Positions 22,701 to 33,920 of a stretch of DNA of 64,000 nt are shown in pieces. The notes beneath the pieces were generated by a model. That model saw only the letters and a list, made by a program, of their open reading frames with translations, was not told the origin of the DNA and did no database searches. This DNA comes from Deinandra increscens subsp. villosa. Its lineage: Eukaryota > Streptophyta > Magnoliopsida > Asterales > Asteraceae. The stretch is taken from NCBI GenBank assembly GCA_039602395.1, contig JBCNJP010000008.1, positions 22,337,817 to 22,401,816 on the forward strand. Reading direction: 5' to 3'. Within the stretch, counting starts at the first letter, position 1. Each line of letters starts with the position of its first letter. The position numbers were made by a program, and so were the translations under genes.

Positions 22701-24671
22701 AAATGCAAAAGCTAAACCAAGTGGTCTCAGTCCTCCACCCGGTATAGCTTTTCTTGGATATATTTGTGGAATTCCTGAAACTTCTGATTCCTCAATGGGT
22801 TGCTTTGATATTTGCTTTAATTTCATCTTCTTTCGGAATGATTATCAACAATGTTGGTGAGACTAAGTTGGTTAAAAAGGATTTTAGTGAGATTGATGAT
22901 GATCATTTGGATGAGATGGATATGGCCTGGAAATTGGCTATGTTAACACAAAGAGCAAAAAGGTTTTTCAAGAAAAGTGGAAAAAGGTATATTAATCCAG
23001 ATGGGAAGCTAGGATTAGATAAATCAAAGGCGAAATGCTACATATGTTGCAATCTTGGAAATTTTGCAAGAGAATGTCAGCAACCTCAAACCAACAAATC
23101 TGATTCAAAATCTACCACAAATGGTTCTCAATTTTCATAAATAATTCAAATACAAGAGCTTTGATAGTTCAAACTAGTGAGACTTATGATGGGGCAAAAG
23201 TTTTTAATGAATCAGCATTGATTGTCACATCTGCACAAGATGATTATGAATTAGAAACCAGTTCTTGTGAATCAAGCGAGGATGATGATTTTGAATCTAA
23301 AGTTGATAGTTTGCTAACAGAGAATGCTGCTTTATTGAACAAATTAGTCTTCTCACTGAAGAATTCAATATGGTGAAAGAAGAATTGGAGGTTTCCAAGA
23401 AAGAATGTAAGAAATATGAACGGAAATTTGGAAAGTTATCTGATGTTAATGTTGAAGCTCAAGAAGTTGAGAAATGGAAAGCTGAAGCGAAAGAAGTAAG
23501 AGCTGATGTCAATGATCTTTTTGAGAAATTAAAGATTAAGCTTAATGTCCTCAACAAGACTTCTGATGAACTCGCTGCCAAAGCAGTAGGTTATCAGAAT
23601 GATAATGAAAGATTGTTGGGAGAAAAGAAAGAATTAGCAAGGGAGAATAAGTTGTTAAATGCAAACATCGACATTCAGAAAAGAAATGAAGATAAACTGA
23701 AGAAGGAATTATTCGATGAAATGGATAATTTGAGATTGCAAAAATCTGAAACAAATCGAGCTACAAAGAAGTTTATCGCAACTGAAAAAGAATTATCTGA
23801 AGCACATCAGAAGATTTCTGATCTGAAGAATAAAGTTATCGATGCAAATCATTTTCTGAATAATGTTACAAATTTATAATCTTTTACAAGTTTCTTAGCA
23901 AAGGATGAGAATTTTGAGAAAATGTTCGACAAGACAATTCCACCCCTGCTGTTATCAAGGAAGCTATCAATATTGTGAATCAAAAGGTTGAAGATTGTGA
24001 TTATTCTAACTTTGCTACTTCAAGTTTTGAGAAGAAAATATTTTAAAGAAAAAGAAGAACAAGAAGTATGGAAAGAAGGCTGAGAAGAAATTTGATATTC
24101 CTAAATTATCACAGTTTGTATTTGGTTCTTCATCGACTGAAAATGAGAAGTTACCTACTTCAACTGAGATGATTCGTTCTCATACTGATATTGATGAGAC
24201 AATTTTCTATGCTCAGATGGATGTTAAAGAAGTCAAAGCTAAGTTTTCACGATTGGCAAAGAACGGGCATAAATATGTTGCTTCAGAAGAGAAGATGTCT
24301 GGTAAACTTGCAGGTTTGGGTTTTAAGCAAAAGATTGTTGAAGTTGGTGGCGTTCAAACTCAAAAACAACAAAAACTGAAGAAGATTAAGTTGAAGTAAG
24401 TTCAAAAGGAGGTTTTCAGGGCTGAAAAGGTTCAACCCGAGAGATTTTACAAGCTCAAGGGTTCGGAACAAATGTTTTCTGATAAAGAATTTCCACTTCA
24501 TTGTGACGATTCTCAGAAAATTGCTGTAGTGTTTGTCAAGACTGATAGTGTTCAAAAGAACAAGACGAAGAAACCTATAAGATTTTCTTCTGGTGGTTCT
24601 AATTCTACTCCAAAGAGCCCGACATCAAAATGGGTTCAAGATCATCGACATCAGGTATATGATACTTTTTA
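22701..24671 (+). pseudogene. gag: H1 gag, second duplicate copy, 5' truncated
   Basis: It begins within gag after the capsid core and shares the inactivating changes of copy 1 (Asn for His in the knuckle near 23032-23075; the same frameshifts). The end is slightly better: a frame from 24472 runs through TSKWVQDHRHQVYDTFY into E2, where copy 1 has a stop. The E2 insertion at 24672 ends it. Confidence 0.8.
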
Positions 24672-24969
24672 TGTCAGGACCGATTTTCACATCAAGAATC
24701 CCGATCTTGAGCAAGATCTAAGGTTCAGATTCGAAAAACCTAAAATGAGATGAAGATGAAGATGAGAAAAATCATAGAATAATCAAAACATAAGAAAGAT
24801 GATGATCAAGTCGAATGATTTCATTAATAGAATGATTACAATCAAGAAATCATGACAAACACTCTCTCATGGAAATCCATGACTCACTCTCTCTCTCTCT
24901 AGAATGGAAATCTCACACTCTACAAGAAAATCATCATCTCCACACTCAGAGACTCTTTCTTGTAATGGG

Positions 24970-24997
24970 CACCCTCACTATATATATAGTGAGGGTG
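24970..24997. promoter_or_regulatory. Perfect 28-bp palindrome centred on the TATA box
   Basis: The half-site CACCCTCACTATAT is followed by its exact reverse complement, so TATATATA sits at the centre. It is identical in all three E2 LTR copies (21826-21853, 24970-24997, 30793-30820). As DNA it is a symmetric core promoter, usable in either direction. If transcribed it could form a hairpin. Confidence 0.8.
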
Positions 24998-25094
24998 ACT
25001 AACAACAGAAAAACATAACAACTGAACAAAATTACAAGAAAGGCAAATAACATAAATCTTAATTAAATCAAAGTTGATTTAATTAATCTGAAGC

Positions 25095-25157
25095 TTGACT
25101 CGCTCGAACCGATCTTCCGTTGACTTTTACGTTGACCGTTGACCCGAACAGTTGACT
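25095..25157 (-). promoter_or_regulatory. W-box cluster in E2 U3
   Basis: Five TTGAC[C/T] sites lie at 25095, 25120, 25132, 25139 and 25152. They are about 100-160 bp upstream of the TATA palindrome in the sense (minus) direction. TTGAC[C/T] is the established binding core of WRKY factors, so induction by stress or pathogen signals is plausible but unproven. Confidence 0.55.
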
Positions 25158-25301
25158 TTTCCGGAAAACGATCTTCGGTCCAAACTGCAAGCCTCGAGCA
25201 TCACAACCCGCGTCTCTGAATCAATTCACATGGATTCTTCAGTCGAATGCTTCGGTAAACAGATTTGATGGCGTCAGTCACATAGATTTTAAGTTCCAAC
25301 A

Positions 25302-26936
25302 ATTCCCCCTTGACTGATGCTTTTAAATCTGTTCAATTGCTGAAGAATCGCTCTGTCGTACATCTTCAATGAGAAACTGATAAACCCGAGACAATCTGAT
25401 GTAGAAGTTCCCCCTCTGAATAAGATTCTTCTTTTCTTTTTGCTCCAGTTCGAGATCCAAGTGTTCCGCTCACTCGGTTCACACGATCGGGTATAATACT
25501 GAGAAAATGCTGAACATCGAAGTCAAAACCGCAACAAACTGAATCAGATAAACCAATCAAACATCGAACATGCTCCAACTCTGAATAATCGACTCGATAT
25601 CCAAATCCATAATAATTCCTCCTATTTCTCTAAATCTCTCCAAAAACATCCAGTTGGAAGCGTAAAATTAGATGCGGAGAGTCGAACCGTTGCGATCGGT
25701 TGCCTAGAAAAACCAGATAAATAATCTTGAAATCGGACAATCTCGCAAAAAACCGGAAGCCGGATGCTGACATTTGTGAGTGATCCATAAATAAATCTTG
25801 TGTTCCACGTGACTGGGTTGGATGCAAAAATAAAGATAAGTGTCAAATCGGAGAAAATTTGAGATCCCAAGCGAAAAATGATCATAACCGGAGTTTCGTA
25901 ATTTTGGTTGAAGAAAAACGAGCTCGGAAAAATATTCCGTGAAGATTTCTGAGAATTATCGGTGAAAACGGCGCGATCTGACAAATTTCATCAATTTTTC
26001 GTCAAGTAACGGCTCTCCGAGAGATTTAACGGCATAAATTCCATAATTAACTGAGATTCCAGTTAATCCGGTTCGCTGATATCAGCACTGCATCAGCTAC
26101 AAACAAAACCGTGAGATATAACGAGAAAGCTGAGTAATTAACCGGATAATAAAGCTAACCCGTCAGTGATCGATAGCAAACGTTACGCGTGACGTCAATA
26201 AACGAGAACCCCAATAAAATGGAATAAATCCATGACTAATAAAATTTTCAGAATTTTGTTCGGGCGTTATCTCGTTAAGTCTCGTTGAGAAACTGATAAG
26301 AAAATACCCGTATTTGACGAAATAATGCTGAAAATTTTAATTAGTGTAATTAAATCCCTCGAGAAAAAGCACAATCCTTGTCAAGAAAAATGAGCCAATC
26401 AGAATTGAGCACAAAACTGATCCTACGGCTGGAAATTAAGTGATTATCAACGGCCTGGATCAAGATCCGTGTGAAAAATTCGTAGCCAATCAGAATGGAG
26501 AATCCAGATGATCTAACGGTTAGGAAAAAGGGAGATCCATGGCTGAAATCGCTGGATCCGCGTGAAGAGCTCACAGCCAATTAGCGGCGGCCAACGTGAA
26601 CCATTTCAATGGTTCTCTTAAGCCAGGAGGACCCACACGCCATTTCTCCATCCAATGACATTTCGACAACACAAAAGGATGTCTCGGATAAGGACAAAGA
26701 GGAGAGAGGACAACATTCTCTGTAGACCAATCAGTTCTGGCCACGTCATCATCATCTCTAATCATCCTGCGAAACCCTAATATATCGGAATAGTCCATCG
26801 GGAAACCGCATGACCACCAGAAAAACGTGAAACCCCCATAACTCAGTCGATACTTGATCAATTTCGACGAATCTTATATGGATGAACTCGTATTTCGATT
26901 TCTCTACAAATCTGGGCGAACAAAATTCATCGAAAC
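25302..26936 (-). other. E2 interior, 3' part, non-coding
   Basis: About 1.6 kb with many stops in all frames. There are short ORFs only (up to 120 codons, overlapping the LTR), none resembling a retroelement domain. Repeated phrases around AGAATTGAGC, CAATCAGAATGG and GATCCGTG near 26380-26560 suggest low-level internal duplication. The source of the sequence is unknown. Confidence 0.5.
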
Positions 26937-29535
26937 TGTCACACCCCCAAATAACCACTAACGGAGTTTATACCGTTAAGGGGTGCGGCTAGACCAGGAT
27001 CCACAACCATTAGTTACAAATACTAAATGAATCAAGGTTAGTTCAAAAATCAGTTATAAGGTAAAGTCTCAAATACAAACGCAGCGGAATAAAATATTGT
27101 CTTAGCGCTAACCACGTGCTTTACAAATTCTTTGTTTAAAATTCTCAATTAAATTTAACAGAAATAAAATGGTCTTCACGTGCCATGCCAACCCGCTCCG
27201 GATACTCCTTAGCGATCTGCAAAAGTTTAAACCACGCAAGTGTCAACCTAACGGTTGGTGAGTTCACAGTGGGCTTGTCATGCATTGGCCCGGTCTCATA
27301 ATCATAATTGTATCAAGGTATACTTACATAGTATTCGTTTGTGAAAAGCAATGCTAAAAATTATGTCTTAGTTTATAGAGGAATTGTCCGTGACCTACGT
27401 CATCGGGTATGAACTAGTTTTGTAAAGTTAAAGTGCTCAACCGATATCGCGGGTAGCTAATCCGTTGTTCCATGCACTAAGGAAGTTTGCACCAAAGCTG
27501 ACTATATATTATTGTAGTGGCCGTGCCATCTAGTACTGCGGACCTACGTCATCGCGGTTTGTGCCTCCCCCGTGTCCTCTCGGGATCACGGTCAGATAGG
27601 CTGATATTGTACCTCCGTGCACTCCCCGTGCCACGGGGCGGAGTTTGTCAAACTCCAGTAGATCTACCCAACATCCCCTCGCTTTACAATTAATGGTACA
27701 ATTTAGTTGAGGACTTTTAAGTTTCAAGGCATCCTTAGAAAACATGTGATATCATGTGGTTTAGACTTTAACCTACACTAGCCATATTAAAACGGTTTAC
27801 TGGATTCTCATGAATCTCAAAAGTGTTTTCAGTTTCGTTTTAGAAATCGTTGTTTTGGTAATTCGCAAGTGCTTCCCATAAAGCACTTCAGGTTCATCAC
27901 GTGGGTGCCGAGCACTCCAAGTTTTCAAGTTTATCAGGGAGGTGCCTAGCACTCTCGAGTTTGTCAGCATTGTTTTACTTTTAGTTATTCGGTGTGACCC
28001 AAACGGGTTCACGGTAATTGGGTTAGTGACACTCACCTTTGGTTGCACTGCTACACTTGCTTAATAATCCAAGTATTGCTTATCGAAGACCTATGAACAC
28101 GTTTAGGTCTTAAGTATTAGTTTTGTGTCTAATCTTTACTTAACGTCACTATGGCCCATAACATAGCACGTTGGAACTATGACTCGACATACAGACACAC
28201 GACACCAATGGTTGATCATAAACAAGGGTTCATGTATATCAGAAATCAAAGCATGTATCATCATGGCATAATCATGTAAGTCATGGCATAACATTCAAGC
28301 AAATTGTACAAGTTTGGATTCTGGTCTCAGTTTCGCTAGCAGTTTCGCTAGTCAGTTTCGCTAGTCAGTTTCGCTGTGTGCACGGGCAGCACTTTCGCTA
28401 GGCAATACCCGATGACACAGTTTCGCTAGGCTAGTTTCGCTCGAAACTGTTGGCACAGTTTCGCTAGCCTAGTTTCGCCCGAAACTGGTTTGAACTTTCG
28501 TTCAGGGAATTTCGCTCGGTAGATTCGCTCGAGCTGGTCTGGTTGGTTTACCCAGCGACACTGTAGTTTCGCTGCATAGTGTCGCCGGTTGAAGATATAC
28601 ATAGTTTCGCTGGACAATTTCGCCCAGAGAACACCTCAGTTTCGCTGGTCGCGAAAAGCATACGGATCAGCCTAAAAATTAACCTAACAGCTTCCATTTT
28701 ACATGCAATTCATTGTTTAGCATACATAGGCATTTACCAACATAAATCAGTAAGCTTTAACACCTTAAACATGCATTTTATCATCAAATCACCCAAAATA
28801 CATATAAAACCCTAAAATGACTAAAATAGCTTAGATCTTTATCATGGATGAATTTTACACGTAAAGTTAGCAACTTTATGGTAGATCTAGCATGTATACA
28901 CATCATATCAGAAGATCTAACAGATTCATGAAGATTGAGGCATGCTTTATGAAGAAAACATATAGAAAAGTGCATATAAATAGTTTTTGGGACTTACGAT
29001 TCGATCTAGGGTCTGAATAGGTGAGATGAGATGATGGTGGTCTCTCGGTGATTCACAACTGACCAGCTTTCTCGAGAGAGCAGATGGAGAGTGGTGTGTG
29101 TTTTGTGTAAAAGAGGCAAATGGTGTAAACTAGGGTTTATTAGGATTATTTATATCAGGTCTTAGTTTCGCTGGCAGTTTCGCTGGCCGGCGAAACTGGC
29201 TCTGGTCACGTGTTATCGAATAGCTTAGCTGGCTACCGGGCGACACTATAGTTTCGCCCGTTAATTTCGCTGGCTGCACAACTTAGGCAATTTTCACATA
29301 ATCAAGGATTTACAATTTGTCATGCTATTCATAATATTAAATCATGCATTTAAAACACATTGCACATAATAACAACCATAAATGAACACATAGCACATAT
29401 GGGCGGGTTCGGTGATCAACCAAATGTCGTGGACGTATTCGGCCTAGTTATGCATTAGCTACTAAGTTAACACTTATAACGTAACTAACGGGGTTTGTCT
29501 AACGGAAGTTAACCTTGGAATTCTCGGATGTCACA
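26937..29535 (-). mobile_element. Solo gypsy LTR (E3 family) inside E2
   Basis: Plus strand starts TGTCACACCCCC and ends GGATGTCACA. It matches E3's LTRs along its length but stops where E3's LTRs carry another 125 bp. Flanks GAAAC (26932-26936) and GAAAT (29536-29540) look like a target-site duplication with one change. The sense TATA is near 29147-29155, with a TTTCGCTGG array upstream (29163-29270) and a larger one downstream (28321-28652). It is presumably left by recombination between the two LTRs of a full element. Confidence 0.85.
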
Positions 29536-29562
29536 GAAATGATCTCGAACAAAAACCCAGCA

Positions 29563-29795
29563 ACAAGTTCGCTAACCTCAAAACAAGTCCGCTAGCGACC
29601 AGAAGTCCGCTAAACACACTGAGAAGTCCGCTAGGGGTCTTAGAAGTCCGCTAACAAGCTTCAAGTTCGCTAATAAGCTTCAAGTTCGCTAAACCATAAT
29701 GAAGTTCGCTAAGCATTCTGATAAGTTCGCTAGGGCATGAAGAAGTTCGCTAATGACGTCAAGTTCGCTAAGAACTGATACAAGTCCGCTAAGGC
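29563..29795. repeat. AAGTTCGCTAA array in the E2 leader
   Basis: More than a dozen copies of AAGT[T/C]CGCTA, separated by 5-12 variable bases, lie within E2's leader about 0.7-0.9 kb after its PBS. The core TTCGCTA also dominates the arrays of the gypsy LTRs (28321-28652 and others). The unevenly spaced, degenerate copies rule out a CRISPR-type or satellite array. Confidence 0.75.
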
Positions 29796-30485
29796 AATCT
29801 TCATAACTTCAAACACTTAGAGAAATCTGGAAAATGATGAACATGAAGATCACTTACTTGGTGAACTCGAATCTGCCCAAAAATGATAGGAAAACCCGTT
29901 ATGATGCACACTAATTGAAGCTAAACCATCCACGACAATGTTGTGGCCACCAACACTCCATAAACAGTAGCTAATCGAATCAAAACAGTTTTCAAAATCT
30001 GGGAATCCTCAAGAACACGAAGAACACCATGAAACACACAATAGTGTGTGTTTTTCCAGATCTGCTCAAACGGTTGAGAATCAGATAAAACTGATGCTTC
30101 CAATGGACCCGGAATGCGATTTCCACTAAGAATCATATCTCACTTCATCCGAAAACATGAAGAATAGCCCAGAAAACAGAGAATCAAACCCAAAAATCTT
30201 CAAAAACCCCAAAAACGGGAAAAACTCAACAGTTACGAAAAATCAGCTCTGATCTTCATTTTCTCCACAGATTTGAACATAGTAGAAGATAAACAATCAT
30301 CAGATAGACTCCATGAACAATAACCTAACATCTAACAACATCAAATCTGTCCAGAATCCATCAAAAAATGAAGAAAAATGAGAAAAAGTCTCAAAAATGA
30401 GTTTTCAAATCTTCACCATATTCAAGCTCAAAATCCAGATTCGAGTGACCAGATTCATCATGAGATGAAATCTGATCGGTTACCC
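29796..30485 (-). other. E2 leader, remaining part
   Basis: AT-rich sequence between the array and the PBS. It repeatedly contains strings such as AAATCTG and CCAGAA, and no ORF longer than 71 codons. Nothing identifiable. Confidence 0.5.
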
Positions 30486-30497
30486 GCTCTCATACCA
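30486..30497 (-). other. E2 primer-binding site with one mismatch
   Basis: Plus strand GCTCTCATACCA, i.e. sense TGGTATGAGAGC: one base differs from the Met-tRNA complement. It lies two bases from the 5' LTR edge at 30500. Confidence 0.75.
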
Positions 30498-30499
30498 TT

Positions 30500-31124
30500 T
30501 GTCAGGACCGATTTTCACATCAAGAATCCCGATCTTGAGCAAGAACAAAGGTTCAGATTCGAAAAACCCAAAATGAGATGAAGATGAAGATGAGAAGAAT
30601 CATAGAATAATCAAAACATAAGAAAGATGATGATCAAGTCGAATGATTTCATTAATTGAATGATTACAATCAATAAATCATGACAAACACTCTCTCATGG
30701 AAATCCATGACTCACTCTCTCTCTCTAGAAAGGAAATCTCACACTCTACAAGAAAATCATCTCCACACTCAGAAACTCTTTCTTGTAATGGGCACCCTCA
30801 CTATATATATAGTGAGGGTGACTAACAACAAAAAAACATAACAACTGAACAAAATTACAAGAAAGGCAAATAACATAAATATTAATTAAATCAAAGTTGA
30901 TTTAATTAATCCGAAGCTTGACTCGCTCGAACCGATCTTCCGTTGACTTTTACATTGACCGTTGGCCCGAACGGTTGACTTTTCCGGAAAACGGTCTTCC
31001 GTCCAAACTGCAAGCCTCGAGCATCACAACCCGCGTCTCTGATTCAATTCACATGGATTCTTCAGTCGTATGCTTCGGTAAACAGATTTGATGGCGTCTG
31101 TCACATAGATTTTAAGTTCAAACA
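30500..31124 (-). repeat. E2 5' LTR
   Basis: Same structure as 24672-25301. The outer end reads AGTTCAAACA rather than AGTTCCAACA. The TATA palindrome at 30793-30820 is unchanged; a W-box has been lost where TTGACC became TTGGCC (about 30961). Confidence 0.9.
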
Positions 31125-31202
31125 TTTTATGATCATATTGGAGATGTTAATTTTTGCGAAGCTTTGTAGAAACAAAAAAGGAAGAACATAAAAAATCATT
31201 TG
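31125..31202 (+). pseudogene. gag: H1 gag sliver between E2 and E3
   Basis: 78 bp of H1, starting with E2's TSD (TTTTA) and ending with E3's TSD (ATTTG). It translates as DHIGDVNFCEAL, a stop, then KQKRKNIK, and would join the zinc-knuckle remnant at 41883. Confidence 0.7.
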
Positions 31203-33886
31203 TGTCACACCCCCAAAATACCACTAACGGAGTTTATACCGTTAAGGGGCGCGACTAGACCAGGATCCACAACCATAGTTACAAATACTAAACGAATCAG
31301 GGTTAGTTCAAACACAAGATAGAAATCAAAGTCTTTAATTACATACGCAGCGGAAAAGTAATATTTGTCTTCAGCACTAACCACGTGCTTTACATAAACT
31401 GTTGTTTTAAATTCCCAAATAGTTCAATTAAAATAAAGGTCTTCACGTGCCATGCCAACCCGCTCCGGATACTCCTTAGCGATCTGCAAAAGTTTAAACC
31501 ACGCAAGTGTCAACCTAACGGTTGGTGAGTTCACAGTGGGCTTGTCATGCATTGGCCCGGTCTCATAATCATAGTTCGTATCAAAATGTACTTACAAAAT
31601 ATTCATTTGTGAAAAGCAATGCTCGTATTTAATTCTCAGTTTATAAATGGTTTGTCCGTGACCACGTCATCGGGTATGTACTAGTTCCGTAAAGTTAAAG
31701 GACTCAACCGATATCGCGGGTAGCTAATCCGTTGTTCCATGCTCTAAGGAAGTTTGTACCAAAGCTGACTTATTTTGTGGGGGCCGAGCCATCCCGTACA
31801 GTGCGGACCAAGTCATCGCGGTTTCTGCCTCCCCCGTGTCCTCTCGGGACCACGGTCAAATAGGCTGATATTGTACCTCCGTGCACTCCCCGTGCCACGG
31901 GGCGGAGTTTGTCAAACTCCAGTAGATCTACCCAACATCCCCTCGCTTTCACAAATTAATGGCACAATTAAGTTGAGGACTTTTAAGTTATAAGGCATCC
32001 TTAGAAAACATGTGATATCATATGGTTTAGACTTTAACCTACACTAGCCATATTAAAATGTTTTCAGTTTTGTTTCAAAAGCAGTTTGATCAGAATTCAC
32101 AAGTGTTCCCATAAAACACTTCAGTTCATCAAGTGGGTGCCAAGCATCCCGTGTTCTCAAGTTTATCAGTGAGGTGCCTAGCACTCTCGAGTTTATCAGC
32201 ATTGTTTTCGTTAAGTTATTCTGTGTGGCCCATCGGACTCACGGTAAGCGGGTTAGTGACACTCACCTTTGGTTGCACTGCTACACTTCAAGTAAATCCA
32301 ATATTGTTGTTTAACGAAGACCTAGAACACGTTTAGGTCTTAAGTATTAGTTTCGTGTCTAATCTTTACTTAACGTCACTATGGCCCATAACATAGCACG
32401 TTGCAACTATGACTCGACATACCGACACACGGCACCAATGGTTGATCATAAGCAAGGGTTTATATAAATCAGATATCAAGCATGTTTCATCATGGCATAA
32501 TCATGTAAGTCATGGCATAACACTTAAGCAAATTTCACAAGTTTGGTTTTTAGGTCAGGCCTTAGTTTCGCTAGCATAGTTTCGCTAGGCAGTTTCGCTA
32601 GGTGCACGGGCAGCACTTTCGCTAGGCAATGCCCGGTAACACAGTTTCGCTAGGCTAGTTTCGCCCGAAACTGCTGACGCAGTTTCGCTAGCCTAGTTTC
32701 GCAGGGAAACTGGTTTGAACTTTCGTTCAGGTATTTCGCTCGATAGTTTCGCTCGAGCAGGTCTGGTCAGGTTACCCGGCGACACTATAGTTTCGCTGGT
32801 CAGTGTCGCTGGAAGGAGATGTAATTTCGCTACTTAGTTTCGCCCAGAGAACAACAGTTTCGCTGGTCGCGAAAAACATACGGATTTGCCTAAAAATCAA
32901 CCTAACAGCTTCTGATCATACATGCAATTCATTATCTAGCATCCCTAAGCATTTACCAACATAAATCAAGCAACTTTAACAAGTTTAACATGCATTTTGA
33001 TCATCAAATCTCTAAAATAGGTTCAAAACCCTAAAATGACCTATTTTGCACAAATCTCTAACATGGATGGATTTCACACGTAAAGTTATCAACTTTATTA
33101 CAGATCTAGCATCCTAAAGCATATATACAGAAGATCAAGCAATATCATGAAGGTTTGAGCATGCTTTAAGAAGAAAACATATAGAAAACACATAAAGCAT
33201 AGTTTTTGGGACTCACGGTTGATTCTAGAATCGATAGATGAGATGAGATGATGGTCTAGAGGCTGAGATCTTGGTCTCTTGATGGTATTCTCGGCTGACC
33301 AGGTTCCAGAGAAGTGTATGTGTGTGTTGGTTGTGAAATGAGGCAAATGAGGCTACTAGGGTTTATTAAGTTTATTTATATCAGAGGCTAGTTTCGCTGG
33401 CAGTTTCGCTGGCTGGCGAAACTGGCTCTAATCTCGGGTACATTGATCAGTCTAGCCAGCTACCGGGCGAATCTGTAATTTCGCTCGGTAGTTTCGCTGA
33501 CTACCAAATTTAGGCAATTTTCACATAATCAAGTATTTACAATTAATCATGCTATTCACAATAATAAGCCATGTATTTAAATCACATTGCACATAAAGAC
33601 AATCAATGATGAACACATAACACATATGGACGGTTCGGTGATCAACCAAAGGTCGTGGACGTATTCGGCCTAGTTATGCATTAGTTACTTAAGTTAACAC
33701 TTATAACGTAACTAACGGGTTTGTCTAACGGAAGTTAACCTTGAAATTCTCGGGTGTCACATCATTCCCCTGAAATTGGAATTTTCGTCCCGAAAATTAT
33801 TCTTGTGTCGTAGCGTTCGCAGCATCAGCTGTCGTCGTTGCTATCGTCGCTGGGGAAAGAAAGCAAAAAGTTTTAGGGTTGTCACA
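31203..33886 (-). repeat. E3 3' LTR
   Basis: Plus strand TGTCACACC...GGTTGTCACA. The sense TATA (TATAAATAAAC) is near 33370-33380. A TTTCGCTGG/CCAGCGAAA array lies upstream (33388-33503) and a larger one 0.5-0.8 kb downstream (32572-32870). The outermost 125 bp (33762-33886) are absent from the solo LTR at 26937-29535. Confidence 0.92.
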
Positions 33887-33903
33887 TCCTCCTCCCGTTA
33901 AGG
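33887..33903 (-). other. E3 polypurine tract
   Basis: Sense-strand CTTAACGGGAGGAGGA abuts the LTR start TGTGACAACCC. It follows the gag-pol stop codon by about 20 bp. Confidence 0.85.
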
Positions 33904-33920
33904 GATTTTGGTCCCCAAAA

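Larger units (their letters stand above)
24672..25301 (-). repeat. E2 3' LTR
   Basis: Plus strand TGTCAGGACCG...AGTTCCAACA. It matches 30500-31124 and the duplicated copy 21528-22157. It holds a CT-rich run near 24888, the TATA palindrome (24970-24997) and five TTGAC W-boxes (25095-25157). The adjacent AATTCCCCCTTGA (25301-25313) is the polypurine tract on the minus strand. Confidence 0.9.
22701..25843 (+). repeat. Tandem duplication, unit 2
   Basis: Second copy of 19557-22700. Differences are few: e.g. CTTAGTCC versus CTCAGTCC near the start, and a one-base length difference in the E2 interior. The divergence is low enough to suggest a recent event. After 25843 the E2 interior continues uninterrupted to 31124. 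Confidence 0.9.
24672..31124 (-). mobile_element. E2: non-coding LTR element (LARD-like) with intact ends and TSD
   Basis: Target-site duplication TTTTA is perfect (24667-24671 and 31125-31129). LTRs are 24672-25301 (3') and 30500-31124 (5'). The PBS (30486-30497) has one mismatch, and a PPT lies beside the 3' LTR. Excluding the solo gypsy LTR inside it, the interior is about 2.6 kb with no recognisable gag or pol. It therefore depends on proteins supplied by other elements (inference). The host site is H1 gag. Confidence 0.85.

Noticed and set aside
27530..27745. ORFs repeated at 27530, 31770 and 39778 (KARGCWVDLLEFDKLRPVAR)
   Set aside because: They recur only because the three gypsy LTRs are copies; LTR sequence of this type is non-coding and start codons differ between copies.
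28321..28652. Could the TTTCGCTAG arrays be CRISPR or a satellite?
   Set aside because: Copies are degenerate, short, in both orientations and unevenly spaced, and they lie inside defined LTRs of a plant genome.
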